Shown one piece after another: positions 1-8,518 of a DNA stretch of 39,469 bases. The DNA is taken from positions 1-39,469 of the forward strand of contig JAQXZB010000119.1 of the NCBI GenBank assembly GCA_029226975.1. Direction: 5' to 3'. Position 1 is the first letter of the stretch. Each line of letters starts with the position of its first letter. The stretch comes from Clostridiales bacterium. Lineage in GTDB: Bacteria > Bacillota > Clostridia > UBA1381. The translations under genes and the position numbers were made by a program. The notes beneath the pieces were generated by a model. The model saw only the letters and a list, made by a program, of their open reading frames with translations. It ran no database searches and was not told the origin of the DNA.

Positions 1-64
1 GAATATGAAAAAAATTTTAAAAGAAACAAAAAAGAAAATCCGACACGCAAAAATCTGAATATTC

Positions 65-110
65 AAAAAGTCCAATAAATGGCTGTATTATCACATTTAT
101 TGGACCTTTT
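65..110. terminator. bidirectional terminator-like hairpin
   Basis: An 11-bp perfect stem (71-81 with 94-104) is flanked by AAAAAG on the left and CCTTTT on the right, so it could stop transcription from either side. It most likely ends a gene to the left of the window, because gdhA has its own terminator nearer its stop. Positions 1-64 are A-rich and show no gene. Confidence 0.6.
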
Positions 111-174
111 CATGTGTTTAACTGTCAAAGACGGGATTATACTGCATTTTAATAATAATTGCAACATTTTCGCC

Positions 175-212
175 AAAAAAAATGCGACTGCGCATCAAAT
201 TGATACGCAGTC
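175..212 (-). terminator. Rho-independent terminator of gdhA
   Basis: The stem 186-196 / 202-212 (one mismatch, 5-nt loop) is followed on the minus strand by eight U residues (175-182). It starts 19 bases after the gdhA stop codon. Confidence 0.85.
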
Positions 213-230
213 CGCAGATATATCATTTTA

Positions 231-1592
<1,362 letters not shown>

Positions 1593-1635
1593 TTAAGTTA
1601 ACATTTAATTACATTGTTAGTTTCGACTAAAGATA

Positions 1636-1664
1636 ATTATATCCCAATTATTAACAAAAGTCAA
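1636..1664 (-). promoter_or_regulatory. sigma-A promoter of gdhA
   Basis: On the minus strand: TTGACT (1659-1664), 17-bp spacer, TATAAT (1636-1641). Transcription should start near 1629 and give a leader of about 50 nt. A small UUCG-loop hairpin (1617-1630) lies at the predicted 5' end. The rest of the 1665-1890 gap is very AT-rich and shows no gene. Confidence 0.75.
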
Positions 1665-1897
1665 TAAATTTGTGTATGTCAAAATAACAAAAATTCTGTA
1701 TTATTTTTTATTGCTTTTAACTAAAGTTTATTAACATATAATAATAACATATTTTGTTAGCTTAGTCAAACATTTTTATATCGTGATTTATACCAATCTT
1801 TTTTGATTTTTTTGGACATAATATCCAAACAGAGTAAAAAAGCCCTTTTAAAGCGCCGATATGCCAAAAAAATGTGTGCAAACTGCAAAGAAATACC

Positions 1898-1926
1898 TTG
1901 TATTTGGGGTGCTGTTGTGGTATAAT
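1898..1926 (+). promoter_or_regulatory. sigma-A promoter of the Rpn nuclease gene
   Basis: TTGTAT (1898-1903), 17-bp spacer, TATAAT (1921-1926). The expected start near 1933 leaves only about 17 nt before the ATG, just enough to include the AGGAGG at 1935-1940. Confidence 0.7.
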
Positions 1927-1949
1927 TACGGTAAAGGAGGCTGATACCC

Positions 1950-2771
1950 ATGGCGCGAAATATTGTTAAAGCAAAGCTTGATGTAATATTCAAGAAGATG
2001 TTTACCGATGCCAAGAACGAGAATTTCCTAAAATGCTTTATTTCCGATATTTTGGATATTCCCTATGATGATATAGAGCATATGGCCATAGAAAATTCGG
2101 AAATAACCCCGGAGGAAATTGACGGAAAATTCACACGTTTTGATTTAAGGCTTACGGTGAATAATTCACTGGTAAATGTAGAGGTACAGATGAGCAACAG
2201 GAACGATTTCCCCGCACGAAGTCTGTATTACTGGGCGCAGATTTACGGCAATCAGCTTAAAAAGGGCGAAAGCTACAGTGATTTGCGTCCCACCATATCG
2301 ATAAACATTGTGAACTATTCGATTTTCCAAACAGATGATTACTATTCAAAATTCACCATGGCAGACCTGGAGCATGGAACGGTTTTGACGAATAAATGTG
2401 CAATTCATTATTTTGAGCTGTCAAAAATCAACCGTAAGCCGGACTCTGCCGACAGGAAAAAGCTGTGGATGCAGCTGATAAATTCCGAATCGGAGGAGGA
2501 GTTGGATATGTTAAATAAGACCCAAGTACCCGCAATACAGCAGGGCGTATCTATAATTCGCGAAATGAGCGAGGACGAGCGCACCCGCGAAATGGAGCGG
2601 CGCAGAGAGGACGCTTTGCGCGAGGAGATAAGCGCACTTGAATATGTGGGGCAACAGAAAAAAGCCGAGGGCATTGCCGAGGGCGAAGCAAAAAAAGAAA
2701 TCCAAGTGGCGCGAAATTTACGCAGGCTCGGCTTTAGTGAGGATATTATCCAAGCGGCTATAAGCGATTAA
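1950..2771 (+). CDS. Rpn-family PD-(D/E)XK nuclease (putative transposase family)
   Basis: A 273-residue member of the Rpn / PDDEXK_2 family, often labelled 'nuclease family transposase'. Known Rpn proteins are DNA endonucleases that promote RecA-independent recombination and can act in phage defence. The nuclease core is at the N-terminus: D65 in FDLRLTV and the E-x-Q pair in NVEVQ (E78, Q80). The C-terminal third (about 180-273) is charged, helical and rich in Glu/Lys/Arg, ending LGFSEDIIQAA. The ATG at 1950 sits 9 bases after AGGAGG. An internal start at codon 187 also has a strong Shine-Dalgarno (listed separately). A small gene repeating the C-terminal segment follows after 21 bases. No terminal inverted repeats were seen, so there is no sign that the locus itself is an insertion sequence. 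Confidence 0.85.
   Translation: MARNIVKAKLDVIFKKMFTDAKNENFLKCFISDILDIPYDDIEHMAIENSEITPEEIDGKFTRFDLRLTVNNSLVNVEVQMSNRNDFPARSLYYWAQIYGNQLKKGESYSDLRPTISINIVNYSIFQTDDYYSKFTMADLEHGTVLTNKCAIHYFELSKINRKPDSADRKKLWMQLINSESEEELDMLNKTQVPAIQQGVSIIREMSEDERTREMERRREDALREEISALEYVGQQKKAEGIAEGEAKKEIQVARNLRRLGFSEDIIQAAISD
2492..2510 (+). promoter_or_regulatory. internal Shine-Dalgarno and ATG inside the Rpn gene
   Basis: GGAGGAGGA (2492-2500) precedes an in-frame ATG (2508-2510) with a 7-base gap, a near-ideal ribosome binding site. The purine run also encodes consecutive Glu codons, so chance is possible. Confidence 0.5.
2508..2771 (+). CDS. possible short C-terminal Rpn product from internal start
   Basis: Translation from codon 187 (MLNKTQVPAI...) would give an 87-residue protein containing only the C-terminal helical region, without the nuclease residues. 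Work on E. coli RpnA showed that a short C-terminal form made from an internal start can inhibit the full-length toxic nuclease. The same layout is visible here: internal AGGAGG, correct spacing, same frame, same stop. The stand-alone downstream gene (79 residues) encodes nearly the same segment, which supports the idea that this part is useful on its own. That the short form is made or acts as an antitoxin is inference. Confidence 0.4.
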   Translation: MLNKTQVPAIQQGVSIIREMSEDERTREMERRREDALREEISALEYVGQQKKAEGIAEGEAKKEIQVARNLRRLGFSEDIIQAAISD

Positions 2772-2782
2772 GTCTGATACGG
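2555..2782 (+). repeat. direct repeat, copy 1 (3' end of Rpn gene)
   Basis: This 3' part of the Rpn gene, through its stop codon and the following TAAGTCTGATACGG, is repeated at 2828-3043. The match is close to perfect from 2589 onward and weaker before that. Copy 1 has 12 extra bases (four codons, IAEG region). Confidence 0.9.
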
Positions 2783-2792
2783 AGGGAAAACA

Positions 2793-3032
2793 ATGTCTGA
2801 ACATATTGTAGACGGATGCAAGTTTGTTATTCGCGAGTATACCGAGGAGGAGCGCGCTATTGAAATGGAGCGGCGCAGAGAGGACGCTTTGCGCGAGGAG
2901 ATAAGCGCGCTTGAATATGTGGGGCAACAGAAAAAAGCCGAGGGCGAAGCAAAAAAAGAAGCGGAAGTGGTGCGAAATTTACGCAAGCTCGGCTTTGGTG
3001 AGGATATTATCCAAGCGGCTATAAGCGATTAA
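2793..3032 (+). CDS. stand-alone Rpn C-terminal fragment (duplicate, possible regulator)
   Basis: A 79-residue product whose residues from about 12 on match the C-terminus of the preceding Rpn nuclease, including MERRREDALREEISALEY and the end LGFGEDIIQAAISD. It has no nuclease domain. It carries its own ribosome binding site (GGAGGG at 2781-2786) and ATG, and a new short N-terminus (MSEHIVDGCKF). It lies 21 bases after the nuclease stop, presumably on the same transcript, and ends before a strong terminator. It may be the remnant of a deleted second Rpn gene, or a functional small partner or inhibitor of the nuclease. The intact frame and good Shine-Dalgarno favour a translated gene, but the function is unproven. 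Confidence 0.6.
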   Translation: MSEHIVDGCKFVIREYTEEERAIEMERRREDALREEISALEYVGQQKKAEGEAKKEAEVVRNLRKLGFGEDIIQAAISD

Positions 3033-3043
3033 GTCTGATACGG
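2828..3043 (+). repeat. direct repeat, copy 2
   Basis: Second copy of the Rpn 3' segment. It is offset by 273 bases at its left part and 261 at its right part because of a 12-base in-frame difference. It ends with the same TAAGTCTGATACGG as copy 1. Confidence 0.9.
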
Positions 3044-3068
3044 CAAAAGATAACATAAGCCCCTATAC

Positions 3069-3095
3069 AAAAAGGACGCGGCGGCGTCCTTTTTT
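3069..3095 (+). terminator. terminator of the Rpn operon
   Basis: An 11-bp perfect stem AAAAAGGACGC / GCGTCCTTTTT with a GGCG loop is followed by a T run (3090-3095). Confidence 0.9.
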
Positions 3096-3108
3096 GTTGG
3101 GTTTGGTC

Positions 3109-3137
3109 AAAAAAACAACCGAGGGTGAAACCCTCGG
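3109..3137 (-). terminator. terminator of the large SLH gene
   Basis: The stem CCGAGGGT / ACCCTCGG (3119-3126 / 3130-3137) with a 3-nt loop is followed on the minus strand by seven U residues (3109-3115). It faces the Rpn terminator, so this is a convergent pair. Confidence 0.9.
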
Positions 3138-3178
3138 CTGTCTTTATGTCAAAGCAAGTATTACTTTTATATCAGTAA

Positions 3179-6100
3179 TTACGCTTCCCAAGAACCGCTT
3201 ACAACGTCTGTTGCATCAGTTGTTGTGTCCTCTACGGGAGCCGGCTCTGAAGCAGGTGCTTCTGACGGTGTGGGAGCCGATGTAGGAGTCGGTGTAGGAG
3301 CTACTACATCAGCTGTTGTTGTACCAGCCTTGTCGTATGTCTGGATTGACAATACATCCTTTACATCGCTGTCTACGCATCTGATAAGTGCATAGTAGAT
3401 AACGTTGTTCTCGTTGTTCCAGTTGATAGTGCTCTTGTTTGCATCTGTGTAACCGGTTGTCGAGATTGATGACTTGATTACACCTGAAGCTGTTGAAACT
3501 TCGATGAAGTTACCGCTTCTGCCGTTACCGTCATATGTGTAAATCTTTGTCTTGTCACCATCGTAGCTGTATGACTTACCTGATACATTCGATGTGTAAA
3601 CGCTGCCTACCTTTGATACGCTTGCGATATCAACGCTGCTGTTGCTTCTGTCTGTTACAGGACCGAATACGAATGATACTTCGCCGTCACCCTTGAAGTT
3701 AGTGTTCTTAGCAGCATCTGTAATCATTGCACTGCTTGAATACTTAGCAGCCGGTGTATTTGCATATGCAAGAGCGTCTCTGTTCTGTGATGCAATTGCA
3801 TTTGTTGACATCTTTGTAACCTTGATGATGTTATCAACATAACCGTCTGAGTTTGTCTTGTAGATGATAGCGTCACCCTCTGTGAGGCTTGCAGCTGTAA
3901 CTACGCCCGACTCAGCGATAACTGTTGTTCTGCCCTTGCTGTCTTCAGCATTTGAGCCGTTTACATATACATACATCATATCCTTGTTCTCGCCGTCAAC
4001 CTGAGTTGAACCTGCTGACTCGAATATAGCCATTCTTGTATCAACAGTGTAACCCTCGTTACCCTTTACGATTACTACGAACGGATATGAACTGTCTGAT
4101 GCGTTCTTCTTACCTGCAACGATAACTTCATATTCCATCTCGTTGATGAAGTAATCAAGACCTACTACCGATACTGAATCAGTTGTGTTTGTTGCATATG
4201 CGTCAGCATTCAGAATGATGCTGCCCTCTGCAATCTTGTATGAGCCAACTCTCTGGCTTGATGATGTATAAGTATCTGTTGCAGCACTTCTGTTGACTAC
4301 TGCATTCTTGATGTGACCGTCGTCTACAGTACCCTTAATTGTACACTCACCTGATGAGTTGATGCTGTAATCAACGATTCTGTTCTCAAGAGCAAAATCA
4401 GCGTCTGTGTATGACATGTTAATTGCCATTACATCTGACAGCTTACCTGTCTTTGTTTCACCCTTTACAGTGTAGGTAGCGCTCTTTGACTGGTCTTCTT
4501 TAAGAGTATAACCCTTCTTTTCACCTGTCTTGTCGATAAGTCTTACCATTGTATCGCCTGCGCTTGTGTAGAACTTATCAAGAATAGCGTAGTTAACCGA
4601 TGCAGCTGTCTGGTCATACTTAGCGATGTCGCCGTTAGCGTCTAAGTACAGCTCGTAGTCATAGCTGATGTCAAGTGAATCGCCCTTAACAGCGCCTGAC
4701 ATATAGTAGTTTGTTCCGCCTACTGTGAAGTATTCCTTACCGTCTGTATCCTTACCTGTAGCTGTACACTGACCGCTTACAACGTTGTTTGTAACAGTAG
4801 CCTTAACGAAGTCTGAGCTGTTAATCTCAGCGTTCGGCTTGAATACAAGTGAAAGTACATCGTTCTGAGCAAGCTCTTCGGGCTTGATTTCCTGACCGTT
4901 CTTTATGAATGTGTATACCTTAGTATCGTCATTCTCGTCAATGTCAAGATATGCCTTACCGATGTATGTGTCATAAGTGTCGAAGTTTACTCTCTTTGTG
5001 CTTGACTTTGTGATAACTTCGTCAACAACTGCTGTTGCAGCATACTCAACTACAACATAGTCATAGTAACCGTCTGTTGAACCGTTTGAGCAAGCCGGTG
5101 AGTCAACAAGAGTAGCCTTTACGTTCTTAGCGTTGCCGTCAAGGAACTTTTCAGCGTTTGTAGTATTAAGATCAATCTCAACACCGTTAACGATCATCTT
5201 AGCTGTCTTTGAGAGCTTATACTCTGTTGTTGTTGATGATGATGCGCTCTTGTAGATAGCTATCTTTGCAGTATCTGTTCCAACATTCGGAAGACTTGCA
5301 TAGTTGTTAGCCTCGAACTCAACCTCTACGTTCTTACCTGCTGTTTCGATGTAAACGATGCTCTTTGTATCGTTTGTATCATCAAGCTTTAAGATAGCTC
5401 TTGTATACTGGTTAAGTGTGTTTGAAGCTTCGCCTGTCAAATCATCGAACTTATCGGTTGCAGGTGCGTTTGTCAGCTTATACTCATTACCGTCATAGTT
5501 CTTTGACTTCATGATCTTGTACTGAACTTCGCCTGCGTCTGTTGCGCCCGACTCATGTGTGCCGTAAACTGTACCGTTTACTTCATACATATCCCACTCG
5601 TTTGTAAGCAGTGACTCAAACAGATTACCGTTTGTTCCGTCCATCTGCTTTCTGTCTGCTACCTGCTGACCGTTATCGGTTGAGTAGCCTGTGATCTTAC
5701 AAATTGCAGCTGTCAAAGTGTTTGCGATCATCTGTGAAACCTGACCTCTTGTAAGAGCGGTATCGTTTGATACGCCTGTAACGCCGCTGCCGATGCCTAC
5801 CTGGTTAGCATAGTACAGGTAACCTGTCGGCCAACCGCCCTGGTTCTCTGACCAGTTCTCGTAACCTGCTGCACAAACCAGCATCTTCATAGCCTGTGCA
5901 TATGTAACGTTCATGTCGGGGTCAAATGTTGTACCCTCGTCGTTTGTACCGTTTACCAGACCTGTCTGATAAGCCTGTGCTACATAGCCTACTGCCCAGT
6001 GCTCTGCCGGTACGTCGTTGAATATTACTGTTGTGTTTGCTTCAGCCTGTGCCAGCTTGTTCTGTGTAGCTGTAACCAACTTAGCGAACTGTGCTCTTGT

Positions 6101-6301
6101 TACGTTCTCGTCCGGATGGAAACCACCGTCATCGAAACCGTCAACGATACCCATAGCGCTCAACTGCTTAATAGCAGCGCCGTAAGGAGTTTCTGACGTT
6201 ACGTCCGAAAAAGTATTCTGAGCTGAAACAGCTGCTATTGAAGTCGCTGTCAAAGCAAGAGCAGCAACAGCTGAAATTGCCTTTTTGAGATTCTTGTTCA
6301 T
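3179..6301 (-). CDS. large S-layer homology (SLH) surface protein
   Basis: A secreted 1040-residue wall-bound protein, probably a main component of the surface layer. It has a signal peptide (1-28, ending AVSA), then SLH motifs at about 30-76 (FSDV...GIVDGFDDGGFHPDENVTRAQ), 94-142 and a more divergent third at 155-197. SLH motifs bind secondary cell-wall polymers. The body (200-1000) is Thr/Ser/Asp/Asn-rich, looks beta-structured and matches no family I recognise. The C-terminal 40 residues are a Pro/Thr/Ser/Ala/Glu tail. Alanine codons are mostly GCT/GCA, unlike the GCG/GCC use in neighbouring genes, which suggests selection for high expression. The ATG follows GGGAGG, and two promoters and a folded leader lie upstream. 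Confidence 0.85.
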   Translation of the reverse strand: MNKNLKKAISAVAALALTATSIAAVSAQNTFSDVTSETPYGAAIKQLSAMGIVDGFDDGGFHPDENVTRAQFAKLVTATQNKLAQAEANTTVIFNDVPAEHWAVGYVAQAYQTGLVNGTNDEGTTFDPDMNVTYAQAMKMLVCAAGYENWSENQGGWPTGYLYYANQVGIGSGVTGVSNDTALTRGQVSQMIANTLTAAICKITGYSTDNGQQVADRKQMDGTNGNLFESLLTNEWDMYEVNGTVYGTHESGATDAGEVQYKIMKSKNYDGNEYKLTNAPATDKFDDLTGEASNTLNQYTRAILKLDDTNDTKSIVYIETAGKNVEVEFEANNYASLPNVGTDTAKIAIYKSASSSTTTEYKLSKTAKMIVNGVEIDLNTTNAEKFLDGNAKNVKATLVDSPACSNGSTDGYYDYVVVEYAATAVVDEVITKSSTKRVNFDTYDTYIGKAYLDIDENDDTKVYTFIKNGQEIKPEELAQNDVLSLVFKPNAEINSSDFVKATVTNNVVSGQCTATGKDTDGKEYFTVGGTNYYMSGAVKGDSLDISYDYELYLDANGDIAKYDQTAASVNYAILDKFYTSAGDTMVRLIDKTGEKKGYTLKEDQSKSATYTVKGETKTGKLSDVMAINMSYTDADFALENRIVDYSINSSGECTIKGTVDDGHIKNAVVNRSAATDTYTSSSQRVGSYKIAEGSIILNADAYATNTTDSVSVVGLDYFINEMEYEVIVAGKKNASDSSYPFVVIVKGNEGYTVDTRMAIFESAGSTQVDGENKDMMYVYVNGSNAEDSKGRTTVIAESGVVTAASLTEGDAIIYKTNSDGYVDNIIKVTKMSTNAIASQNRDALAYANTPAAKYSSSAMITDAAKNTNFKGDGEVSFVFGPVTDRSNSSVDIASVSKVGSVYTSNVSGKSYSYDGDKTKIYTYDGNGRSGNFIEVSTASGVIKSSISTTGYTDANKSTINWNNENNVIYYALIRCVDSDVKDVLSIQTYDKAGTTTADVVAPTPTPTSAPTPSEAPASEPAPVEDTTTDATDVVSGSWEA

Positions 6302-6330
6302 ACTCTCAAATCCTCCCTTATTTTTTCTTT

Positions 6331-6408
6331 GAAGAGCCGTTTTGATTGCCTTTTGCGGACGCTCTTCTCTACCCGCAAAAAGCCGAAAGCGTTCGGATTA
6401 TTCCGAAC
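6331..6408 (-). promoter_or_regulatory. structured 5' leader of the SLH gene
   Basis: Two inverted repeats lie between the proximal promoter and the start codon: GTTCGGA / TCCGAAC (6391-6408, 4-nt loop) and GAAGAGC / GCTCTTC (6331-6367). The second one sits just ahead of the ribosome binding site. Leader hairpins are known to stabilise abundant S-layer mRNAs in other Firmicutes; that role here is inference. Confidence 0.5.
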
Positions 6409-6418
6409 AATGCATTGA

Positions 6419-6447
6419 ATTATATCATGCAAGCCGATATAAGTCAA
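6419..6447 (-). promoter_or_regulatory. proximal promoter of the SLH gene
   Basis: Minus strand: TTGACT (6442-6447), 17-bp spacer, TATAAT (6419-6424). It gives a leader of about 110 nt. Confidence 0.75.
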
Positions 6448-6584
6448 TGAGGTTAAACAGTTTGAAACTGCAACCGCTGCATTACTCTCCGAGCTATACC
6501 TGCTTTGCTGTGAGAGATGCAGTTTTATTACGGTAACAGATTTTTCTAACGCTTCTACCCAATTATCCAAATCTGCTACTACCC

Positions 6585-6613
6585 ATTTTACTATCTCACA
6601 GCCATAATGTCAA
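6585..6613 (-). promoter_or_regulatory. distal promoter of the SLH gene
   Basis: Minus strand: TTGACA (6608-6613), 17-bp spacer, TAAAAT (6585-6590). It is tandem with the proximal promoter. Between here and 6886 the sequence is AT-rich and non-coding, apart from a 7-bp inverted repeat TTGCACA / TGTGCAA at 6678-6701. Confidence 0.65.
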
Positions 6614-6887
6614 CTGTTTTTTTCTGTAATTTCACGATTTTTTAACAATTTTATAAAGATTTCATCGTTATTACTATTTGCACAGCCAACTTTTTGTGCA
6701 ACCTGACAATCACTTGCAGGCATTATGTGAGATTTCAGTTAATTAGACGCTTGTTTTCTGTTTTTGTTCCACTTTTTCATAAAATTTTTTTAATTTTTTT
6801 GAAAAATTTTTCGGCAAATTCCGGAACACATTACATATTGTGGTTATCCGATTTTTTTGTCAATATATTGTATATATAAATAGGAAG

Positions 6888-6926
6888 AAAAAAAGAGAGC
6901 CGCATCAATTTTTTGATGCAGCCCTC
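6888..6926 (-). terminator. terminator of the NlpC/P60 gene
   Basis: A 14-bp stem (6895-6908 / 6913-6926, two G-U pairs) with a 4-nt loop is followed by seven U residues on the minus strand (6888-6894), 20 bases after the stop codon. Confidence 0.9.
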
Positions 6927-6946
6927 CCGTAGAAAGCAGGTAGCCC

Positions 6947-8161
6947 TTAATTCGTTACTCTTACCGCTCCGGCGTAGGTGGAAATTCTGTAGTCGGTTTC
7001 TATGGAAGAAATCTTTACCACATCACCCGTCTGCGGCGCGTGTATCATCTGTCCGTTGCCCACATAAATACCTACATGATGTATACCGCCGCTTCCGCCG
7101 AAGAATACCAAGTCTCCGGGTGCTAAGTTTTCGCGGCTTACATATGTTCCGTTATTTCTCTGGTCTGCCGCAACGCGGTTTACCTTTATTCCGTTCTTTG
7201 CGCACACATACTGCACAAGTCCCGAACAGTCAAAGCCCGACGGAGATGTTCCGCCCCATACATAGGGTACGCCCAAATACTGCATTGCCGTATCCACAAT
7301 TGCCTGTCCGCCCGATGAGGATACCGATGATGAACCGCTTTCGGTCTTTGACAGGGTTGAATATCCGCCCGCGCTGGAATTTGCTTTTGCAGCCGCTTCC
7401 GCACGTCTTGCGGCTTCGCGTCTTTCCTGAGCCTTTTGCTGAGTTTTTTGCACCTCGTCCTTTTCAATCCATTCGCCGGTAAAATCAACCGATGTATTTA
7501 TAATATAGCCCTCGTCCATATCGTTTCCGTATGCTATCTTTACAAAATCGCCCTCGCCGCCGAGAACTACTATATCGCTTGTATCGGCAAGAGTGTTTAC
7601 TATATCCGCGTCGGTGGATGCCGATGACCTTACGTTTACGCCGCTGCCGAAGGAGGTAACCTTTGCTTCCTTATAATGGTCATACTGCATTGCCGCATAT
7701 TCCGCGTCCGATTTATTATCGGTGATTGCTTCTGAAAGAACATAACCCGTTCCCGCTTCTGACGCAACCTTATAATAGCCCTCTGTGCTTTCTAATATTT
7801 CAACCTGGTCACAGGCGTTAAGCTCGCCAAGTCTTTCCGACTCGTCCGAGGGCTGTGCCTGTATGGGCAGTGTACCTGCCGAAATCTCAACATAGCCAAG
7901 CTGATAGCTGCTCTTATCGTTGTTTTCTATGGCCGCCTGTGCCTGTGCCTGTTCCGCTTCGTTATTTTCAAGAGCCACGCCCTTTACGCCCTCTGTAACG
8001 TCTTTTTGTGTAATTGTTATGCCCGAATGCTGTGCAGCGGCATTTAATGCCTGCTGTCTTTCGTTTTTCTGCTTTATAATGTCTGAGCCCTGTACCGTAG
8101 CCAACGAACTTATCATTGCAATCGCTATAACAGCAACTATTGAATGTTTAAAGTTCCTCAT
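6947..8161 (-). CDS. secreted SH3b / NlpC-P60 peptidoglycan endopeptidase
   Basis: A 404-residue exported cell-wall hydrolase that should cut peptide stems of peptidoglycan. Order: signal peptide (1-25), two SH3b wall-binding domains (about 91-146 and 168-226), a charged Gln/Arg/Ala-rich helical linker (236-265), a Ser/Gly linker, then an NlpC/P60 cysteine peptidase (285-400). The catalytic Cys is in FDCSG (C312), the His in HHVGIY (H362) and the third polar residue is H374 in IHAP. The start is taken as the ATG at 8161 because GGGAGG (8172-8177) lies 10 bases upstream; the frame also opens at a TTG inside that Shine-Dalgarno, which is less likely. It is monocistronic. A WalR-like box upstream suggests control with other wall hydrolases. 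Confidence 0.92.
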   Translation of the reverse strand: MRNFKHSIVAVIAIAMISSLATVQGSDIIKQKNERQQALNAAAQHSGITITQKDVTEGVKGVALENNEAEQAQAQAAIENNDKSSYQLGYVEISAGTLPIQAQPSDESERLGELNACDQVEILESTEGYYKVASEAGTGYVLSEAITDNKSDAEYAAMQYDHYKEAKVTSFGSGVNVRSSASTDADIVNTLADTSDIVVLGGEGDFVKIAYGNDMDEGYIINTSVDFTGEWIEKDEVQKTQQKAQERREAARRAEAAAKANSSAGGYSTLSKTESGSSSVSSSGGQAIVDTAMQYLGVPYVWGGTSPSGFDCSGLVQYVCAKNGIKVNRVAADQRNNGTYVSRENLAPGDLVFFGGSGGIHHVGIYVGNGQMIHAPQTGDVVKISSIETDYRISTYAGAVRVTN

Positions 8162-8257
8162 ATAATAACTTCCTCCCAATACTGCGTACCGTTTACAACT
8201 CTATTTCTTCTCGGTTACGCTTTAATTTCGTTTATGTTACATTTTGATTACAGAGGT

Positions 8258-8286
8258 ATGATACCACATATTTCTTTGTTTGTCAA
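8258..8286 (-). promoter_or_regulatory. sigma-A promoter of the NlpC/P60 gene
   Basis: Minus strand: TTGACA (8281-8286), 17-bp spacer, TATCAT (8258-8263). The leader is about 90 nt. Confidence 0.75.
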
Positions 8287-8315
8287 CACTTTTTTTCGGA
8301 AAAGATGTCGATTTT

Positions 8316-8332
8316 TGTAATCATTCTGTAAT
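8316..8332 (+). promoter_or_regulatory. WalR (YycF)-like box
   Basis: TGTAAT, 5 bases, TGTAAT matches the WalR direct-repeat consensus TGTWAH-N5-TGTWAH exactly. It lies 30 bp upstream of the -35 of a cell-wall hydrolase gene, the typical target class of WalRK. A third TGTAAT starts at 8347, within a repeated TGTAATAAAAAC (8327-8338, 8347-8358). Confidence 0.5.
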
Positions 8333-8385
8333 AAAAACGTCTTTTTTGTAATAAAAACACCCTATTTTTTGGTATTACTGCGCAT

Positions 8386-8419
8386 TGTATATAATTTCCG
8401 ATACGGGGAATTATATACA
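8386..8419. repeat. inverted repeat in intergenic region
   Basis: TGTATATAATTTCC (8386-8399) faces its near-complement (8405-8419) across a 5-base centre. Each arm contains TATAAT on opposite strands, but neither has a matching -35. It may be an operator or a DNA/RNA hairpin. Confidence 0.6.
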
Positions 8420-8476
8420 TTTTACAAAAATATATTTTTTCGGAGAAAGTAATATTTCAGTAATGTTACAGCCCAC

Positions 8477-8508
8477 AAAAAAAGCGCGGCAAGGGGGCTG
8501 CCGCACTT
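8477..8508 (-). terminator. terminator of the large SGNH esterase gene
   Basis: A GC-rich stem built on GCGGCA / TGCCGC, extended by further pairs around a C/A mismatch, is followed by seven U residues on the minus strand (8477-8483). It lies just after the stop at 8519. Confidence 0.85.
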
Positions 8509-8518
8509 TTTCGATTAT

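Noticed and set aside
1950-3043. Rpn locus as an insertion sequence
   Set aside because: The name 'transposase' is common for this family, but no terminal inverted repeats or target duplications were seen; the repeats are coding duplications.
6858-6863. Third minus-strand promoter for the SLH gene beginning with TTGACA
   Set aside because: The only hexamer at 17 bp is CAATAT, a poor -10, so it was not listed.
6913-7482. A 189-codon open frame on the plus strand opposite the NlpC/P60 gene
   Set aside because: It is Arg/Pro-rich with no family features, has no ribosome binding site and lies antisense to a clear peptidase gene.
8162-8257. Possible c-di-AMP (ydaO-type) riboswitch before the NlpC/P60 gene, a common target
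   Set aside because: The leader is only about 90 nt and lacks the conserved segments of that class.
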